DNA from: Biscogniauxia marginata
Taxonomy: Eukaryota; Ascomycota; Sordariomycetes; Xylariales; Xylariaceae
Direction of reading: 5' to 3'
NCBI GenBank assembly: GCA_022695795.1
Contig: MU404218.1
Location: forward strand, 1 to 56,425
DNA length: 56,425 nt
Part shown: positions 13,015 to 24,396 of the stretch, in pieces
Layout: every line of letters starts with the position of its first letter
How positions within the stretch are numbered: the first letter of the stretch is position 1
The notes under the pieces: generated by a model
Database searches by the model: none
The model's input: only the letters and a program-made list of their open reading frames with translations
Told to the model about the DNA's origin: nothing
Program-made: the position numbers and the translations under genes

Positions 13015-14288
13015 ATGGCTTCTGCTCAGCAAGTCAAAGCCGAACCAACCGTCAAGCCTGACCCTGAGGCTGTCGGTGCCTCGCCGTCTGCCATGTCAGA
13101 GGATGATATCTACGAGGACGCTGGCGACCTCGAATTCCAAGACTTGAATCCCGACACCAATCCCACCGCCGGGAGCGTCTACCTGACCCACGTTCCGAAG
13201 TACCTCTATGATGCCTGGGCTCACCTGGATGACGATGCCGAGATTCGGATAGGTTCTGTACGCCAATGGAATGAAATGGGCAAGGATGGAGATATGAAGG
13301 TTCGCCGCTACTGTCTATCATCTAGTACAACGAGCTGACGGGCTGTATTGTTTTAGCAACACATTGCGCTGTTGTTGGATCACACCTACGCCGAGCATCA
13401 GACGATCCCTAAGGAGTACAACCTAGAGGTCAGAGATATGTCGCTGGCGAACACCTTCTTGTTCACCGAGCAGGATCTCCCCGGTTACAAGTCTAAATCT
13501 CAAGGGGCTAATAGTCACCTCCCTCCCCATCTGCGGCGGAAACAAGAGCGACCTGAAGACAAGTCTCAGCAGCACGATGGCGGCCGCAGGGGAAGATATC
13601 AGCCTCGCTACCGAAAGGCCATTCCTAGTCAGTTCTCTTGTCGCCAGCTGAATCTTCTTTACTAATACGTTTGGCAGAGAAAACGGTTCTTGCCGGGCGA
13701 TTCCGCCACGAGCTGAATTGCCATCCTGTGTGGACGGAAGAAACAAAGCACATCATGAAGATAAGAAATGATGATGCCATGAAGCCAAAAGCAACCACGA
13801 CCATCACGTCCACCCAAAATCCGACCGATGTCATCCAGGCCGGTGCACATGTCTCTAACGACAATTTCAACAATTTCATTGTAAGTACTCGAGCTACCTG
13901 TCTTCTCCTGAAAATTCGGCTCTAACATCCTCAGCGCAACGCACCCGAAGCGAAGAAGACCAAGAAGCAGAAGGAAGAAAAGGCGTCCAGATTATCACAG
14001 AGCGAGTTACGCGATCGTATCTTCCAGTGTTACGAACAATTCAATTATTGGTCTATGAAGGCATTCAAGCAACAACTGAACCAGCCAGAAGCATACCTTC
14101 GCGAAAACCTGGAACAACTAGCCGTCTTGCACAAGACCGGACGTTTCGCCAATCACTGGGAACTGAAGCCCGAGTTCAAGCGAGCAAACGTGCAATCGGT
14201 CGACGGTGCTCCCCCTGACCAAGGACTGGACGACTCGGATATGGATGGGGACGATGATGTTGAGATGGTGAACGTGATGCCCTCGTAG
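13015..14288 (+). CDS. tfg2: Transcription initiation factor TFIIF subunit beta
   Basis: The RAP30/Tfg2 subunit of general factor TFIIF, which binds RNA polymerase II and helps form the pre-initiation complex. The ATG at 13015 lies in ATCATGG. Exons 13015-13299, 13357-13627, 13678-13880 and 13935-14288 sum to 371 codons (370 residues). The N-terminal dimerisation domain carries YLTHVPKYLYDAWAHL and a following acidic segment. The linker carries NTFLFTEQDLPGY, then KKTVLAGRFRHELNCHPVW, typical of fungal Tfg2. The C-terminal winged-helix domain reads LRDRIFQCYEQFNYWSMK, then YLRENLEQLAVLHKTGRF and NHWELKPEFK, followed by an acidic tail. Length and domain order match the family. No anomalies seen. 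Confidence 0.93.
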
Positions 14289-14977
14289 TCCGTCTACGGA
14301 GACAAGAGGCTACCCTTTTCTGAACCACAATTCTTTAGAATCCAAGCATGGAACAGGAGTTTGGCGTCTGAAACGGGTTGAGTCTTCCAATATCGACCTT
14401 GCATGGGTCTATCGGATGGTCGGTGATACCCTTGGACCGATATTAGTCCGAGGATTAGAGAGTTCTTGACCACGCAGGTTCTAAGTAGCAATATTATGGA
14501 GCCCCTGAGGTTAGACTTTCAATTATGAGTGGAGGGTATATTAGTGTCTTGCCCGGTTGGGAAGCAAAATGATATCCAGCGCTTCTCTCAAATCGCTATA
14601 GCACTACAAGTAGAGCGACATCTGAATACCGATCCACCACAATAGGTAAAATGGTTGCTACACAGTTTGATATCACGTGGGTATGAGATCTCGAGTTCAT
14701 AGTAGACGGAGAGAGTTTATGGTCCGGTGATCATATGCCCGTACCAACATTACCTCCCTAGCTAGTTAGGTTGTGGTATATAACAAAATGGCGTGTTTGC
14801 ATGTTTTACCCCTTTTAGACTTCTTACTGGAACAAAAATTCCCCGCATTTTTCTTCTTCAACATCAACCATTCGACCTCGCCCATCTGAGGAAACCGGGT
14901 AATATATGTTTACTTATACTTACAGCTTACAACACCTACGTAGACATTCACCTCCATATCACACACTCTAGCTAGCT
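14289..14977. other. Intergenic between tfg2 and the HAD phosphatase gene
   Basis: This 689 bp region holds the tfg2 3' region and the promoter of the next plus-strand gene. A TATA-like TATATAAC lies at about 14777, 200 bp before the HAD start. No other feature is apparent. Confidence 0.5.
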
Positions 14978-15892
14978 ATGAGTATATTCCTCGACTTCGA
15001 TGGCACAATCACGGCCGAGGATACCGTCGGCGAACTCGCCAAGTTCGCGCTCCGCTTCCAGCGGGGCGACGGCGGCAGCGGTGGCAGCACCAACGACGAG
15101 GCTAGCGTAGACCTAGGACCTCAGTGGGACGCCGTGGTGCGCGCGTACGTCGACGACCACCGCGCCCAGACGGCGGGCTACGAGCCGGGCCCGCACGACC
15201 GCCGGGCTCCGGACCAGGAGATCGCGTTCCTGCGCGCCCTCAAGACGATCGAGACGCGCTCGCTGACGCGCGTCCGCGACTGCGCCCTGTTCCGCGGGAT
15301 CCCGGCGGGGGCGTTCCGCGACGCGGGCGCGGCCCTCGTGCGCGCGGGGGCCGTGGCCCTGCGGCCCGGGTTCGCCGACTTCGTCGACCGCCGCGTCGCC
15401 GGGGGCTGGCGCGTCTACGTCGTCTCGGTGAACTGGTCCGCGGCGTTCATCGAGGGCGCGTGCGGGGCGCGCGAGGGCCTCGCGGTGCTCGCGAACGAGG
15501 TGCGCGAGGAGGACGGCGCGGTGCTCGGCCCGGGGATCCTGAATCCGGAGGGGGACGGCGACGCGGACGCGGACGCGGACGCGGAGAGGAGGAACCTGAC
15601 GAACTCGCGCGACAAGCTCGAGGTCGTGCGCGCGGTGCTGCGGGAGCGGGGGGCCGCGGGCGAGCCGTCGTTCTACGCCGGCGACTCGACGACCGACCTC
15701 GAGTGCCTGCTCGCGGTCACGAGGGGCGTCGTGATCGCGGACGCGGAGGGCTCGCCGCTGCTGCAGACGCTCCGCAGGATAGGGAAGGATGTGCCGCGCG
15801 TTCGGGACGCGGGGTCGCTCGGCGATGGCGGGCTCGCGTGGGCGCCGGACTTTGAGGAGATCGAGGCGAATGTCAAGTTTGAGCTCGACTGA
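14978..15892 (+). CDS. HAD-superfamily phosphatase (PSP/MtnX-like)
   Basis: A small-molecule phosphatase of the haloacid-dehalogenase superfamily. It is a single exon, 304 residues, from ATG at 14978. Motif I is FLDFDGTIT with the nucleophile and acid D6 and D8. Motif II is VVSVNWS around S150. The motif III lysine is K213 in SRDKLEVV. Motif IV is YAGDSTTDLECL with D236 and D240. All catalytic positions are present, so it should be active. The nearest biochemically known relatives are phosphoserine phosphatase-like and methylthioribulose-pathway (MtnX-like) enzymes, but the substrate cannot be told from sequence. The gene is much richer in GC (runs of C/G third positions) than its flanks and contains a (GACGCG)n stretch coding a DADADADA repeat at residues 195-202. 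Confidence 0.85.
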   Translation: MSIFLDFDGTITAEDTVGELAKFALRFQRGDGGSGGSTNDEASVDLGPQWDAVVRAYVDDHRAQTAGYEPGPHDRRAPDQEIAFLRALKTIETRSLTRVRDCALFRGIPAGAFRDAGAALVRAGAVALRPGFADFVDRRVAGGWRVYVVSVNWSAAFIEGACGAREGLAVLANEVREEDGAVLGPGILNPEGDGDADADADAERRNLTNSRDKLEVVRAVLRERGAAGEPSFYAGDSTTDLECLLAVTRGVVIADAEGSPLLQTLRRIGKDVPRVRDAGSLGDGGLAWAPDFEEIEANVKFELD

Positions 15893-18776
15893 AGAAGAGA
15901 GAGTACGAAGAAAATAACAACTGGTTGATGTGATCTTGAACGAATATCGGAGTGTAGTACTGATACTGACGATACGCCCGGATGCTGGATACCCTTTATA
16001 TCACTGTACGCCTAGCACAGGGGGTTCATCTGCTATTGTCTGAGTGAGAGCTTCGTTTGCTTCATTGGGCAAAGTCGTGAATTTGCCTGAACAGCAACAT
16101 TTAATGGCTTCTCCGTTTCGACGGAACTCAACAGCTCGACAAATGAATTCCACTACAGTGAACTAAACACCGTCTTCATGGAGCTTAGTTGGGGGCATTT
16201 GAAATACTAAAGACTGGCGAATGCGATCACTTACTAAATATGGTACGGCACTACTCAACGAAGAAAAATTATCGGAATAACTCGAGCACATACTCGGTCC
16301 TCGAGTTTCTCGCATGACAAGATCTCACGACAGGCCTCTATATCTTTAGCATTCATGCATCCCACATTGTCTCAGCTTGATTCAAGAGACAGCCTGGAGT
16401 TGACCTTAAGGTACAACGGTGAATCTTGACAATTATATCTCACACTGCAAGAGGGGCAATCCTAAGTTATTCGAATGTACTAATGATAGGAAGAGTCACG
16501 TAACCACCTCGTAACTGTCTACTACAGGTACGATACGATATGATTTTTGGAACATTCTGCAGAGTCTGAACTTAGTCTCTCGATCGGCTTGCGACACACA
16601 CATAGAGAGAGAAAAGGAGAGAAGGAGAGGGAAACTACATGGCCTTTTAGACTAAGAATTTCTAGATCAAGGTCTACATTAATCCCGACCTGATCCCCAA
16701 TGGAAGGAGTCCATTGCAAGGCCTTGGATAGAATTCTATTGTGGCACAATCAAATATGTCCATTTTCCGCCTAATCTCATAATTTTAGGAAATGTGCAAA
16801 AAGAAGTACGTTACTTACATTTCAGCGGCTCTATAGGAGTAGCAGCAGTATCCGCGAGGATTTATGGTAGGCGAGTGCATGAAGTGTGTTTCGGTAGGCA
16901 CGACGTATATACTTCCGCGGTAGCTATAAAATTCCACACTTTAAGGAGCGCTTGAGTAGTAAAAGCTTCAAACTTTCCCCGAAACCATACCCATACAAGA
17001 CAACTCATATACAGAACAACCTCGAGAACAGGACAGCTCGACCAGGCCAAACGAGATCGAGTGTTCCAAAAGACGCTCCAAGATACCCTCAAGAGTGGAT
17101 CGCCATAAGCATGAAGCAAAGGAAGCACTGCTTGAGTCTCACGCAGTTATCATTTAATCCACGGAGGCAAATTAGCAAGAATCCTCACAGGGAACACGAC
17201 TAAACCCTATTCCGCCTGAGATATCATCCTGAGATCCCACCATCAAACCAAAGCCTAAGACCCTTCACGTTGTCCTCCCAGGCACACATCAAAATAGGCT
17301 CCCCAGCTGTATAAGTCGTCTAGGCCTGTGAAGGAATCAATAGACTGTTTCCCAAAGGCTCCGTCGCCACAAAGAGTAGCAAGGTCGCGAAGACAGTCCA
17401 GGATCTGCCACCTGTCGTGGAGCGTGTAACGTACATTATTTCCATCTTCGAGAGAAGAAGACACAGAAACGCCAAATCACCCAATGGGTGGCAGCGATCC
17501 AAGCTGCACTATTCAATGACAATGCCCGGGGGGTCTCTTCCAAAGCAGCAGAAGCGGTTTCAGACTCCAATGATCACAGGAATCCAGTACACGGCTGGAA
17601 AATTATTACTATAATCAGCTCCAGTCTCTTCTTCGAGATCGCTACTGAGCCCATGGCAATTGGTTCAATACATAGTAAGTAAGGTGTTACAGCAAGATTG
17701 AATCATGGAGAGAGAGAGAGAGAGAGAGAGCTTTACTAAGTGTCGGGGGGTATGTATTGAACAGCGAAATACGCACAACTAGGTACCTAGGTAGTTAACA
17801 TGCGTCGAGCTAGATACAACACGCCTCCCTCCCTCTCTCTTTACCGCGGTCAGGGGCCATTGGTAATGCGTCAAGACATCTATATCAAGTGCCCATAGCA
17901 TTAAAGTCTAGCCTGCCCGATGATCATTTTTCTTCGTTCGTGGTGTACATATACCTAAGTACTCCACGATGCAATTGCGCCAGCATAAAACTTGAGTTGA
18001 GTGAAGACGACTCACGCCACCTAGTTGAGGCTATCTTTCAGAAAAGACTGAGGTCCTTATGGCGTTGGTTGCTTCCTGTACTTTCGAGAACCGTCATTGT
18101 AAGTGGGATAAGGGAGAAGCTTAATTAAGGATAGAATGATTTACTTGTCGATGGATAGGATGTTAGATTGATCTATGCTCAGGAGTGTATAACGAAGTGA
18201 TAGATAATAGTGATGTATTTTCATTGCTCAACCTTGAAATTACCGAGGTTCTGAACTAATACCTGTCGAACATCTATTATACTTAAAATCGCGTATAGTT
18301 GAGCGCTCCTTCATCATGGTCAACTTAGGATTTTCGATAGACTAAGCGCAATTACATGGCACAACTACATGGCACAATCACGTGCGAGCAAGAAGACTGA
18401 AGTAAAGTGTTTCGTTGTCCAACATGTTTCCATGTTGAAGAATGCAATGTTGGATTCTTTTCATCCGTCACCTCCCGGCCCTTTGGCCCAGTGACTTTAT
18501 ATGTCCACTATATCTGGGTGCCGCCGCCGCCGCCGCCCGACCTCTGATTTAAATAAGCCATAAACCCACCGGGTATGTTGAAACCGTACGCCAATGCTGC
18601 CATGCCCAAGTTTTTCATGACATCTCTTTTCCGATGAGGGAATCAAATGTCTCTAAATAAAAAGCCTAAACAACGCCGGTCGCGATGCAGAAAGAAGTTG
18701 ATTCTTCCGCTCCTGAAATCTTCGAGAGATATGCTCTCACGGAAATTTTATAATAAAACATGAGACCTGAGTCTCT
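15893..18776. other. Gap between two convergent genes
   Basis: This 2.9 kb stretch separates the 3' ends of the HAD gene and the SAM synthetase gene. Several short open frames around 17250-17680 on both strands have stop codons in every frame extension and no recognisable domain. A (GA)n run lies at 17708-17730. A 14-bp near tandem (ACATGGCACAACTA/ACATGGCACAATCA) is at about 18354-18381. Confidence 0.5.
17708..17730. repeat. (GA)n microsatellite
   Basis: A perfect GA dinucleotide run of about 11 units. Confidence 0.9.
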
Positions 18777-20091
18777 CTAGAACTTCAGCGTCTTGGGCTG
18801 CTCCCAAGGGAAGTCCTGGTTGGTACCAAAGTGGCCGAATTTGGCCGTTTGGTTGTAGATCGGTCGCGTCAGGTTAAGCTGCTTGGCGATAGATCCGGGT
18901 CGCATGTCAAAGTTAGCCTTGACAATATCGACCAACTCCTCGGAAGTCTTCTCCGAAGTGCCGTATGAGTCGACGTAGACAGAGCAGGGCTCCGCAACAC
19001 CAATAGCGTAACTGAGCTGGACCAGCGCTCGGCGAGCGAGACCAGCAGCGACGAGAGACTTGGCAACCCATCGGGCGAGGTAGGCAGCCGATCGGTCGAC
19101 CTTTGAGAAGTCCTTGCCAGAGAAGGCACCACCACCGTGAGCACCCCAGCCACCGTAGGTGTCGACGATGATCTTTCGGCCAGTAACACCAGCATCACCC
19201 TGGGGTCCACCAATGATGAACAGTCCACTGGGTTGAAGCTATAGGATGGTTAGTATTGCGAAGTAACGACAAGCGGAGGGCAAGGACTTACGTGAAGGAT
19301 GGTGTCATCGTCGATGTACTGGCTGGGGATGACCTTGTCAATGATCTTGGACTTGAGCTCCTTTCGGACCTGCTCGGTGGTGACCTTTTCACTGTGCTGG
19401 GTGGAGATGACGATGGTATGCACTCTTAGGGGTACGACAGCGCCGCCATCGTTCTTGTACTCCATGGTGATCTGAGTCTTGGTGTCGGGCCTCAGCCAGG
19501 GGAGAGTACCATCGCGGCGGGCAGCAGACATGGCAATGTTCAATCGATGGGCGAGAAGGTGGGACAGGGGGTGTAGCTCCTTGGTCTCGTCGGTAGCATA
19601 GCCGAACATAAGACCTTGGTCACCGGCACCTAGCTCCTCAAGAGCCTGGTCGTAGTGAAGACCTTGAGCGATATCGGCAGATTGCTGCTCAATGGCAACC
19701 ATAACATTGCAGGTCTTGTAGTCGAAACCCTTGTCGGACGAGTCGTAGCCGATCTCCTGGATAGCGCTCCGAATGACCTTCTGGTAGTCAATGTGAGCCT
19801 TGGTGGTGATTTCACCGAAGACCATGATCAAGCCGGTCTTGGTAGCTGACTCGCAGGCGACCTTGGAGAGGGGATCCTCCTTGAGACAGGCATCGAGGAT
19901 AGCATCCGAGACCTGATCGCAAATCTTGTCGGGGTGACCCTCACCGACGGACTCGGACTGTAAGAGGCCAATTAGTATCAAATTGGCTACGGATTAGGCT
20001 GTGGTGACTCGATGCTTACGGTGAAGAGGAAGGCGCCCGGGTTCCGGGGAGCGCTGATAACGCTGACGTGCGATCCGTTGGTGGCAGTCAT
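18777..20091 (-). CDS. sam1: S-adenosylmethionine synthetase
   Basis: Makes S-adenosylmethionine from methionine and ATP in the cytosol, the methyl donor for most methylation. ATG at 20091. Exons 20091-20020, 19957-19292 and 19238-18777 sum to 400 codons (399 residues), the usual eukaryotic length. Both family signatures are present: [12 protein letters not shown] at residues 134-145 (methionine/ATP region) and the P-loop-like GGGAFSGKD at 281-289. The N-terminal [15 protein letters not shown] carries the catalytic His and metal-binding residues. The C-terminus ends [11 protein letters not shown]. It is convergent with the HAD gene and divergent from gpn3. No defects seen. Confidence 0.96.
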
Positions 20092-22135
20092 CGTGGAAGG
20101 ATTCTAGCAAACAAGGAGAAGTGATACGGTATGCCGGTTTATCCTGTCTAAGAAATGAAGGAAGCACTACCGCGAGTCTTGTGTATGCCTAATGAACACC
20201 TAGAAAAATACCGGAACGCGAGGAGAGAGACGGAGGGGAAGATTGAGGGGGGAGAATGGGAAACGAGACGGAGTGGGATGGGAGAGGACTGATATTGTGC
20301 AAGGAGAGTTTTCAAGCGGAGGGAAATTCGGAGGGGCAGGCAAAAGGCCGGGAAACAAGTAGCGTGAAATGGCGCAATCTATGAGCTATTAAGACGCTAA
20401 ACTTATTTTTGGACTAGAGCCTTATCCGTCCAAGCCGTCCCTGAACCGTGGGAGAATTAAGTGGGGACTGCGCTTTGCTCATTTATTGCAAATACTCTGT
20501 GAGAGCATTTCGTCTTTTGTCTACCGCTCTATCCGGTGGCCCTCGTTACCTTTACTTACCCAGGTACCAGCCTATCCTTTTACATACAATGGTAACTTGA
20601 ACGCCTTCGACAGTGAGAATGAAGGTGGTACGAGGTCATTCATACCTTAATCACATAACCCCAGATAGGCCATAGGGGGACCTACGTATTTGGATAATCT
20701 TATCCAATGCAGGCTGGGTTGGTATCTTCCGACCAGTTCTCCAGGATTCTCTTCTCCTCAATGTAGGTAGGATTCGAAAGATTGGTCCTCTGCTGCGTGG
20801 CCCTGAGTACAGGCTGTAAGCTCCGTGTTACATAGCTTCTTCTCACCCCCAGTCAGCATCCTATGCAGCCAACAAGCTCCTCTGGTGCGTACAGCTAGAC
20901 TTTTCTCGCGCACGGGCCGCCCAATACCAGCAGGGGATTTTTCTCGCCGGCCCGGGGGGGTAGACCTTGGAAGGGTCCCAATAAGCCCACCGGGAACGTG
21001 CAGCAACATGAAAATCTACAGGGTCTTGAAGTTCGGCACCTGAAGTCGAGTCGTATCTCCCTTCTACACGGCAGTCTCGACCAAAACCACGGCTCGGGGT
21101 TGTTCGTCTCTGGGTTGTTTGACACGACGTCTGTACGATGTATAGGCAGGATGATCTTCAACCCAACCCCATCGAAACCATTTTACGAGTTCATCTCATC
21201 ATCGGCACTAACATAGTGTAACGATACTTTTGCAACTCGAGCCGATTAATCAGATGTGACCAGTAGATAGGCCTCGCAGACACTTTACTGCATACATATG
21301 CTGATATGTAAGTGGTTTGAGAGAAGCTATCGCTGTCTCCGTAATCGCTATCACGTCTTCCAATGGTTATGCACCCCCTTCTCAGATTCCACTCCCCGGG
21401 CCGAACGACATTTTCTTACTGTATCGTGCCTTAGGCCGGCCTGGGCGGTGAGGGGACATAGCCAGAGTGAAATGCCAGGCAAGGAGGTTTGCGGGGGAAC
21501 CTTTTTACCCATAACTTCACATCATAGCCACGTGACGGCGTCATGTCACTACTGAGACGAAGAGCCTTAACGGCCAGATTAGGGTTCAAGCTGAACTTTG
21601 AGTCTCCCCCTGTCTCGTCGAGCCAGGCTTAGGTAAAAGTTTGAACCTTTCCTAATTAAAAAAAATTATTTTTTTTAAATAAAAGAGAGAAGAAAAAGAG
21701 GACTGCCGGCAATGAAAGATATGGACGCTCTGCTAACAACCCCAGTCAAGTCTCCATTCGCGTAATGAATGCATAAAAGTGCCTCTGATTCGGTGGATAC
21801 CTCTTGACCGCATCTTGAGCGAATCCGCGGCCGGTTTCCCTTCAATTGCACAAACCCCGCTCAGATGTGGGTAAATGCAGTAATCGGGGTTATAGGGACT
21901 AAAGTGGGGGAGGGGGAGGGTCCATCTTTGATACCTCTGGCAGAGAACCCCTCCAACCAAAATTTCTAGTGTATCAAAACCACAAGGCTGAAGCTTCATT
22001 TCACGACCCAGGTACCCAAATTAAATGTTGTACATGTGCGACCGCCTCGACTCACTCACGTCAACGTTGTCCCGTTGGCTCAGTTCCGATTATCTCTGAG
22101 ATCCTCACGATACCACCCGGCCGGGCACCGCTAAG
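20092..22135. promoter_or_regulatory. Divergent intergenic region of sam1 and gpn3
   Basis: This 2.04 kb region contains the promoters of the SAM synthetase (minus) and Gpn3 (plus) genes. Open frames in it are short and unconvincing. It holds A/T-rich DNA at 21655-21690 and a palindromic site at 21529-21543. Confidence 0.5.
21529..21543. promoter_or_regulatory. Overlapping E-box and CRE-like palindrome
   Basis: CACGTG (21529-21534) overlaps the perfect palindrome TGACG-G-CGTCA (21533-21543). CACGTG is the core of Cbf1-type sites, which control sulfur/methionine genes in yeast. TGACG half-sites are bound by bZIP factors. The position between sam1 and gpn3 makes a regulatory role possible. It is nearer to gpn3 (about 0.6 kb) than to sam1 (about 1.4 kb). 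Inference only. Confidence 0.3.
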
Positions 22136-23123
22136 ATGAGCAAGTTCGGAGTCATGGTGATGGGTCCCGCGGGGGCCGGAAAGGTACTCCTTATACCTAG
22201 ACGGCGGTGATAAACCAAAGCCGTGGTGTGAAGACGGCGGCAATTTCGCTAACCCGGCGTGACCGCAGTCCACCTTCTGCGCGTCCCTCATCACGCACCT
22301 GCAGCTGAACCGCCGGTCCAGCTTCTACGTCAACCTCGACCCGGCGGCCGAGTCGTTCGAGCACGCGCCCGACCTCGACATCAGGGAGCTCATCTCGCTC
22401 GAGGACGTGATGGAGGAGATGGGGCTCGGCCCCAACGGCGGGCTGATCTACTGCTTCGAGTTCCTGATGGAGAACCTCGACTTCCTGACCGAGGCCCTCG
22501 ACTCGCTGACGGAGGAGTACCTCGTCATCTTCGACATGCCCGGCCAGATCGAGCTGTACACGCACGTGCCCATCCTGCCCGCCCTCGTCCGCTTCCTCAC
22601 GCGCTCCGGCGCCCTCGACATGCGCCTCTGCGCCGCCTACCTGCTCGAGGCCACCTTCGTCGTCGACCGCGCCAAGTTCTTCGCCGGCACCCTCAGCGCC
22701 ATGAGCGCCATGGTCATGCTCGAGATCCCCCACATCAACGTCCTGTCCAAGATGGACCTCGTCCGCGACCAGGTCCGCAAGAAGGACCTCAAGCGCTTCA
22801 TCACGCCCGACAGCGGCCTGCTCGACGACGACCCCGCCGAAATCGCCCGGCGGAGGGAGGAGGGCGTGGCCGCCGACGACGACGACACGGCGAACCCCCA
22901 GGACAAGGATGCCGTGATGCGCGGCGCCGGGTTCCGGCGGCTGAACAAGGCCGTTGCTGGCCTGATCGAGAACTTCAGCATGGTGAGCTATCTAAAGCTC
23001 GATGTGCAAGACGAGGAGAGCGTCGGGGCCATCTTGAGCTATATCGATGACTGCATACAGTATCACGAGGCGCAGGAGCCGAAAGAACTAAGAGACGAGG
23101 AATTTGATGAGCCGGAAGACTAG
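22136..23123 (+). CDS. gpn3: GPN-loop GTPase 3
   Basis: A small GTPase needed, with Gpn1, for assembly and nuclear import of RNA polymerase II. Exon 1 is 22136-22183, coding MSKFGVMVMGPAGAGK. Exon 2 is 22269-23123. Together they give 300 residues. The G1 loop GPAGAGKST spans the intron. The family-defining Gly-Pro-Asn loop is at residues 70-72 (MGLGPNGGLIYC), G3 is DMPGQIEL at 105-112, and G4 is SKMD at 176-179. The acidic, disordered C-terminus (ELRDEEFDEPED) is usual. The second exon is very GC-rich. Start choice rests on the intact P-loop produced by splicing exon 1. Confidence 0.95.
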
Positions 23124-23575
23124 GGAAAAAAAGAGATATACGCTAAAATGGGTTGTGTCCGAAGTTATTCTATAGGGACTGAAAGGCCGGAGGTTATTAC
23201 TGGTTGGAAAAAATTTCCCCCGGGCTATCAAAAAAATATGGACGCATAGCGACGGCGTTTGGGTTGCATAGTAAATCTTATTGTTTCTTGTTGATACCAA
23301 CGAAATGAAAAATAAACCTGACGGATAGTCAAGTCCACCGAGTCCTAAAAATGCCGAATGCTGCCATTTCTCATCACTCATCATACCTAAATGCCAATCC
23401 CGACCCTCAAGACAACAAGAGACCAACTATGCCAATTTGTGAACAACAACAAAAGAAAAAAAATACTCCGGCCAACTCCAATCCAAGAACAAAATATACC
23501 ACCCCGCCGTAAGTCCCCATCGGATATCATAAAGGAGATAATTAGTTTTTTTTCCACTTCCCCACCGGTCCACCA
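23124..23575. other. Convergent 3' region of gpn3 and apq12
   Basis: This 452 bp gap lies between two converging stop codons and presumably contains both 3' UTRs. It is A/T-rich. No gene is seen. Confidence 0.6.
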
Positions 23576-24396
23576 TCACCAGGCCGCTCTTCCTCCATAT
23601 CCAGACGCCGTCCTCGGACTCCCGGCGCCGGCGGTACTGGCGCTCCGGGTCTGGGCGTCGTAGCGCTGGTACTCGCTCCACCAGATCTCGCGGACGACGG
23701 TGACGTAGCCGGCGATCTTGCTGACGAAGACGACGACGTCGCGTATGACGGCCTCGGGGCCGCGCTGCCAGGCGACGGCGAGGACGCCAGCCAGCACGGC
23801 CCAGAAGACCATGCGCAGGGCGAGGCGGGTGAAGAACATCATGGTGCGGTGGACCCAGGCGACGACCTGGAAGATCAGGACGATGAAGGCGACGACGAAG
23901 GCGAGCACGACCACGTCGGGCGAGTTCTGCAGGGCCAGCAGGGCGCGCTCGAAGAGCGGCTCGAGGAGGGGCTGCACGGCCGTCATGGTGCGCTGCAGGG
24001 TCGTGGCGAGCTGGGTCTTGACCGTCTGGAGGGTGCCCGAGGCGTGCGGGAGGATGTGCGCGTGCAGGACCTGCAGGGTCTGCTCTGGGAGGATGCCTGT
24101 GGAAGGGGGGCGGACGCGGACGCGGTGGTTAGCTTCTTTGTTGGTTTGACGGTTGATGATGATATGGATGGGATGGTTGAGCGAGGTAGTTTGGCTGAGG
24201 TAATAAAGAGGGTGGGGGAGGAGCATGTGAATGAGGTGCTTTGAGTTTGCAGAGAGGGTAAGGGTGGATAGAGCAGAGAGAGGGAGGCAGGGAGGGAAAC
24301 GGATATGTATAGGTGGATATAGAGATGGCACCATATGGCTAGACTCGGAGACGTACCTTGGAGAGCATTCAGAACCCACGTGTCATCGGTATCCAT
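23576..24396 (-). CDS. apq12: Apq12-like nuclear envelope/ER membrane protein
   Basis: Apq12 is an integral membrane protein of the nuclear envelope and ER, linked in yeast to nuclear pore biogenesis and membrane fluidity. Exon 1 is 24396-24357 (MDTDDTWVLNALQ). Exon 2 is 24096-23576. They give 186 residues with matching phase. Two hydrophobic segments are visible, about residues 75-95 (VVVLAFVVAFIVLIFQVV) and 105-123 (LALRMVFWAVLAGVLAVAW). An amphipathic segment follows and then a Ser/Gly-rich tail. The RLxLRxxFW block, then W-x-R-G, fits my recollection of the Apq12 family. The membrane topology is clear. The family name is less so, and another small two-span ER protein is possible. Confidence 0.7.

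Noticed and set aside
17255..17682. Short frames on both strands (e.g. DDLYSWGAYFDVCLGGQ)
   Set aside because: The segment hints at a decayed gene, but stops break every extension and no family could be named.
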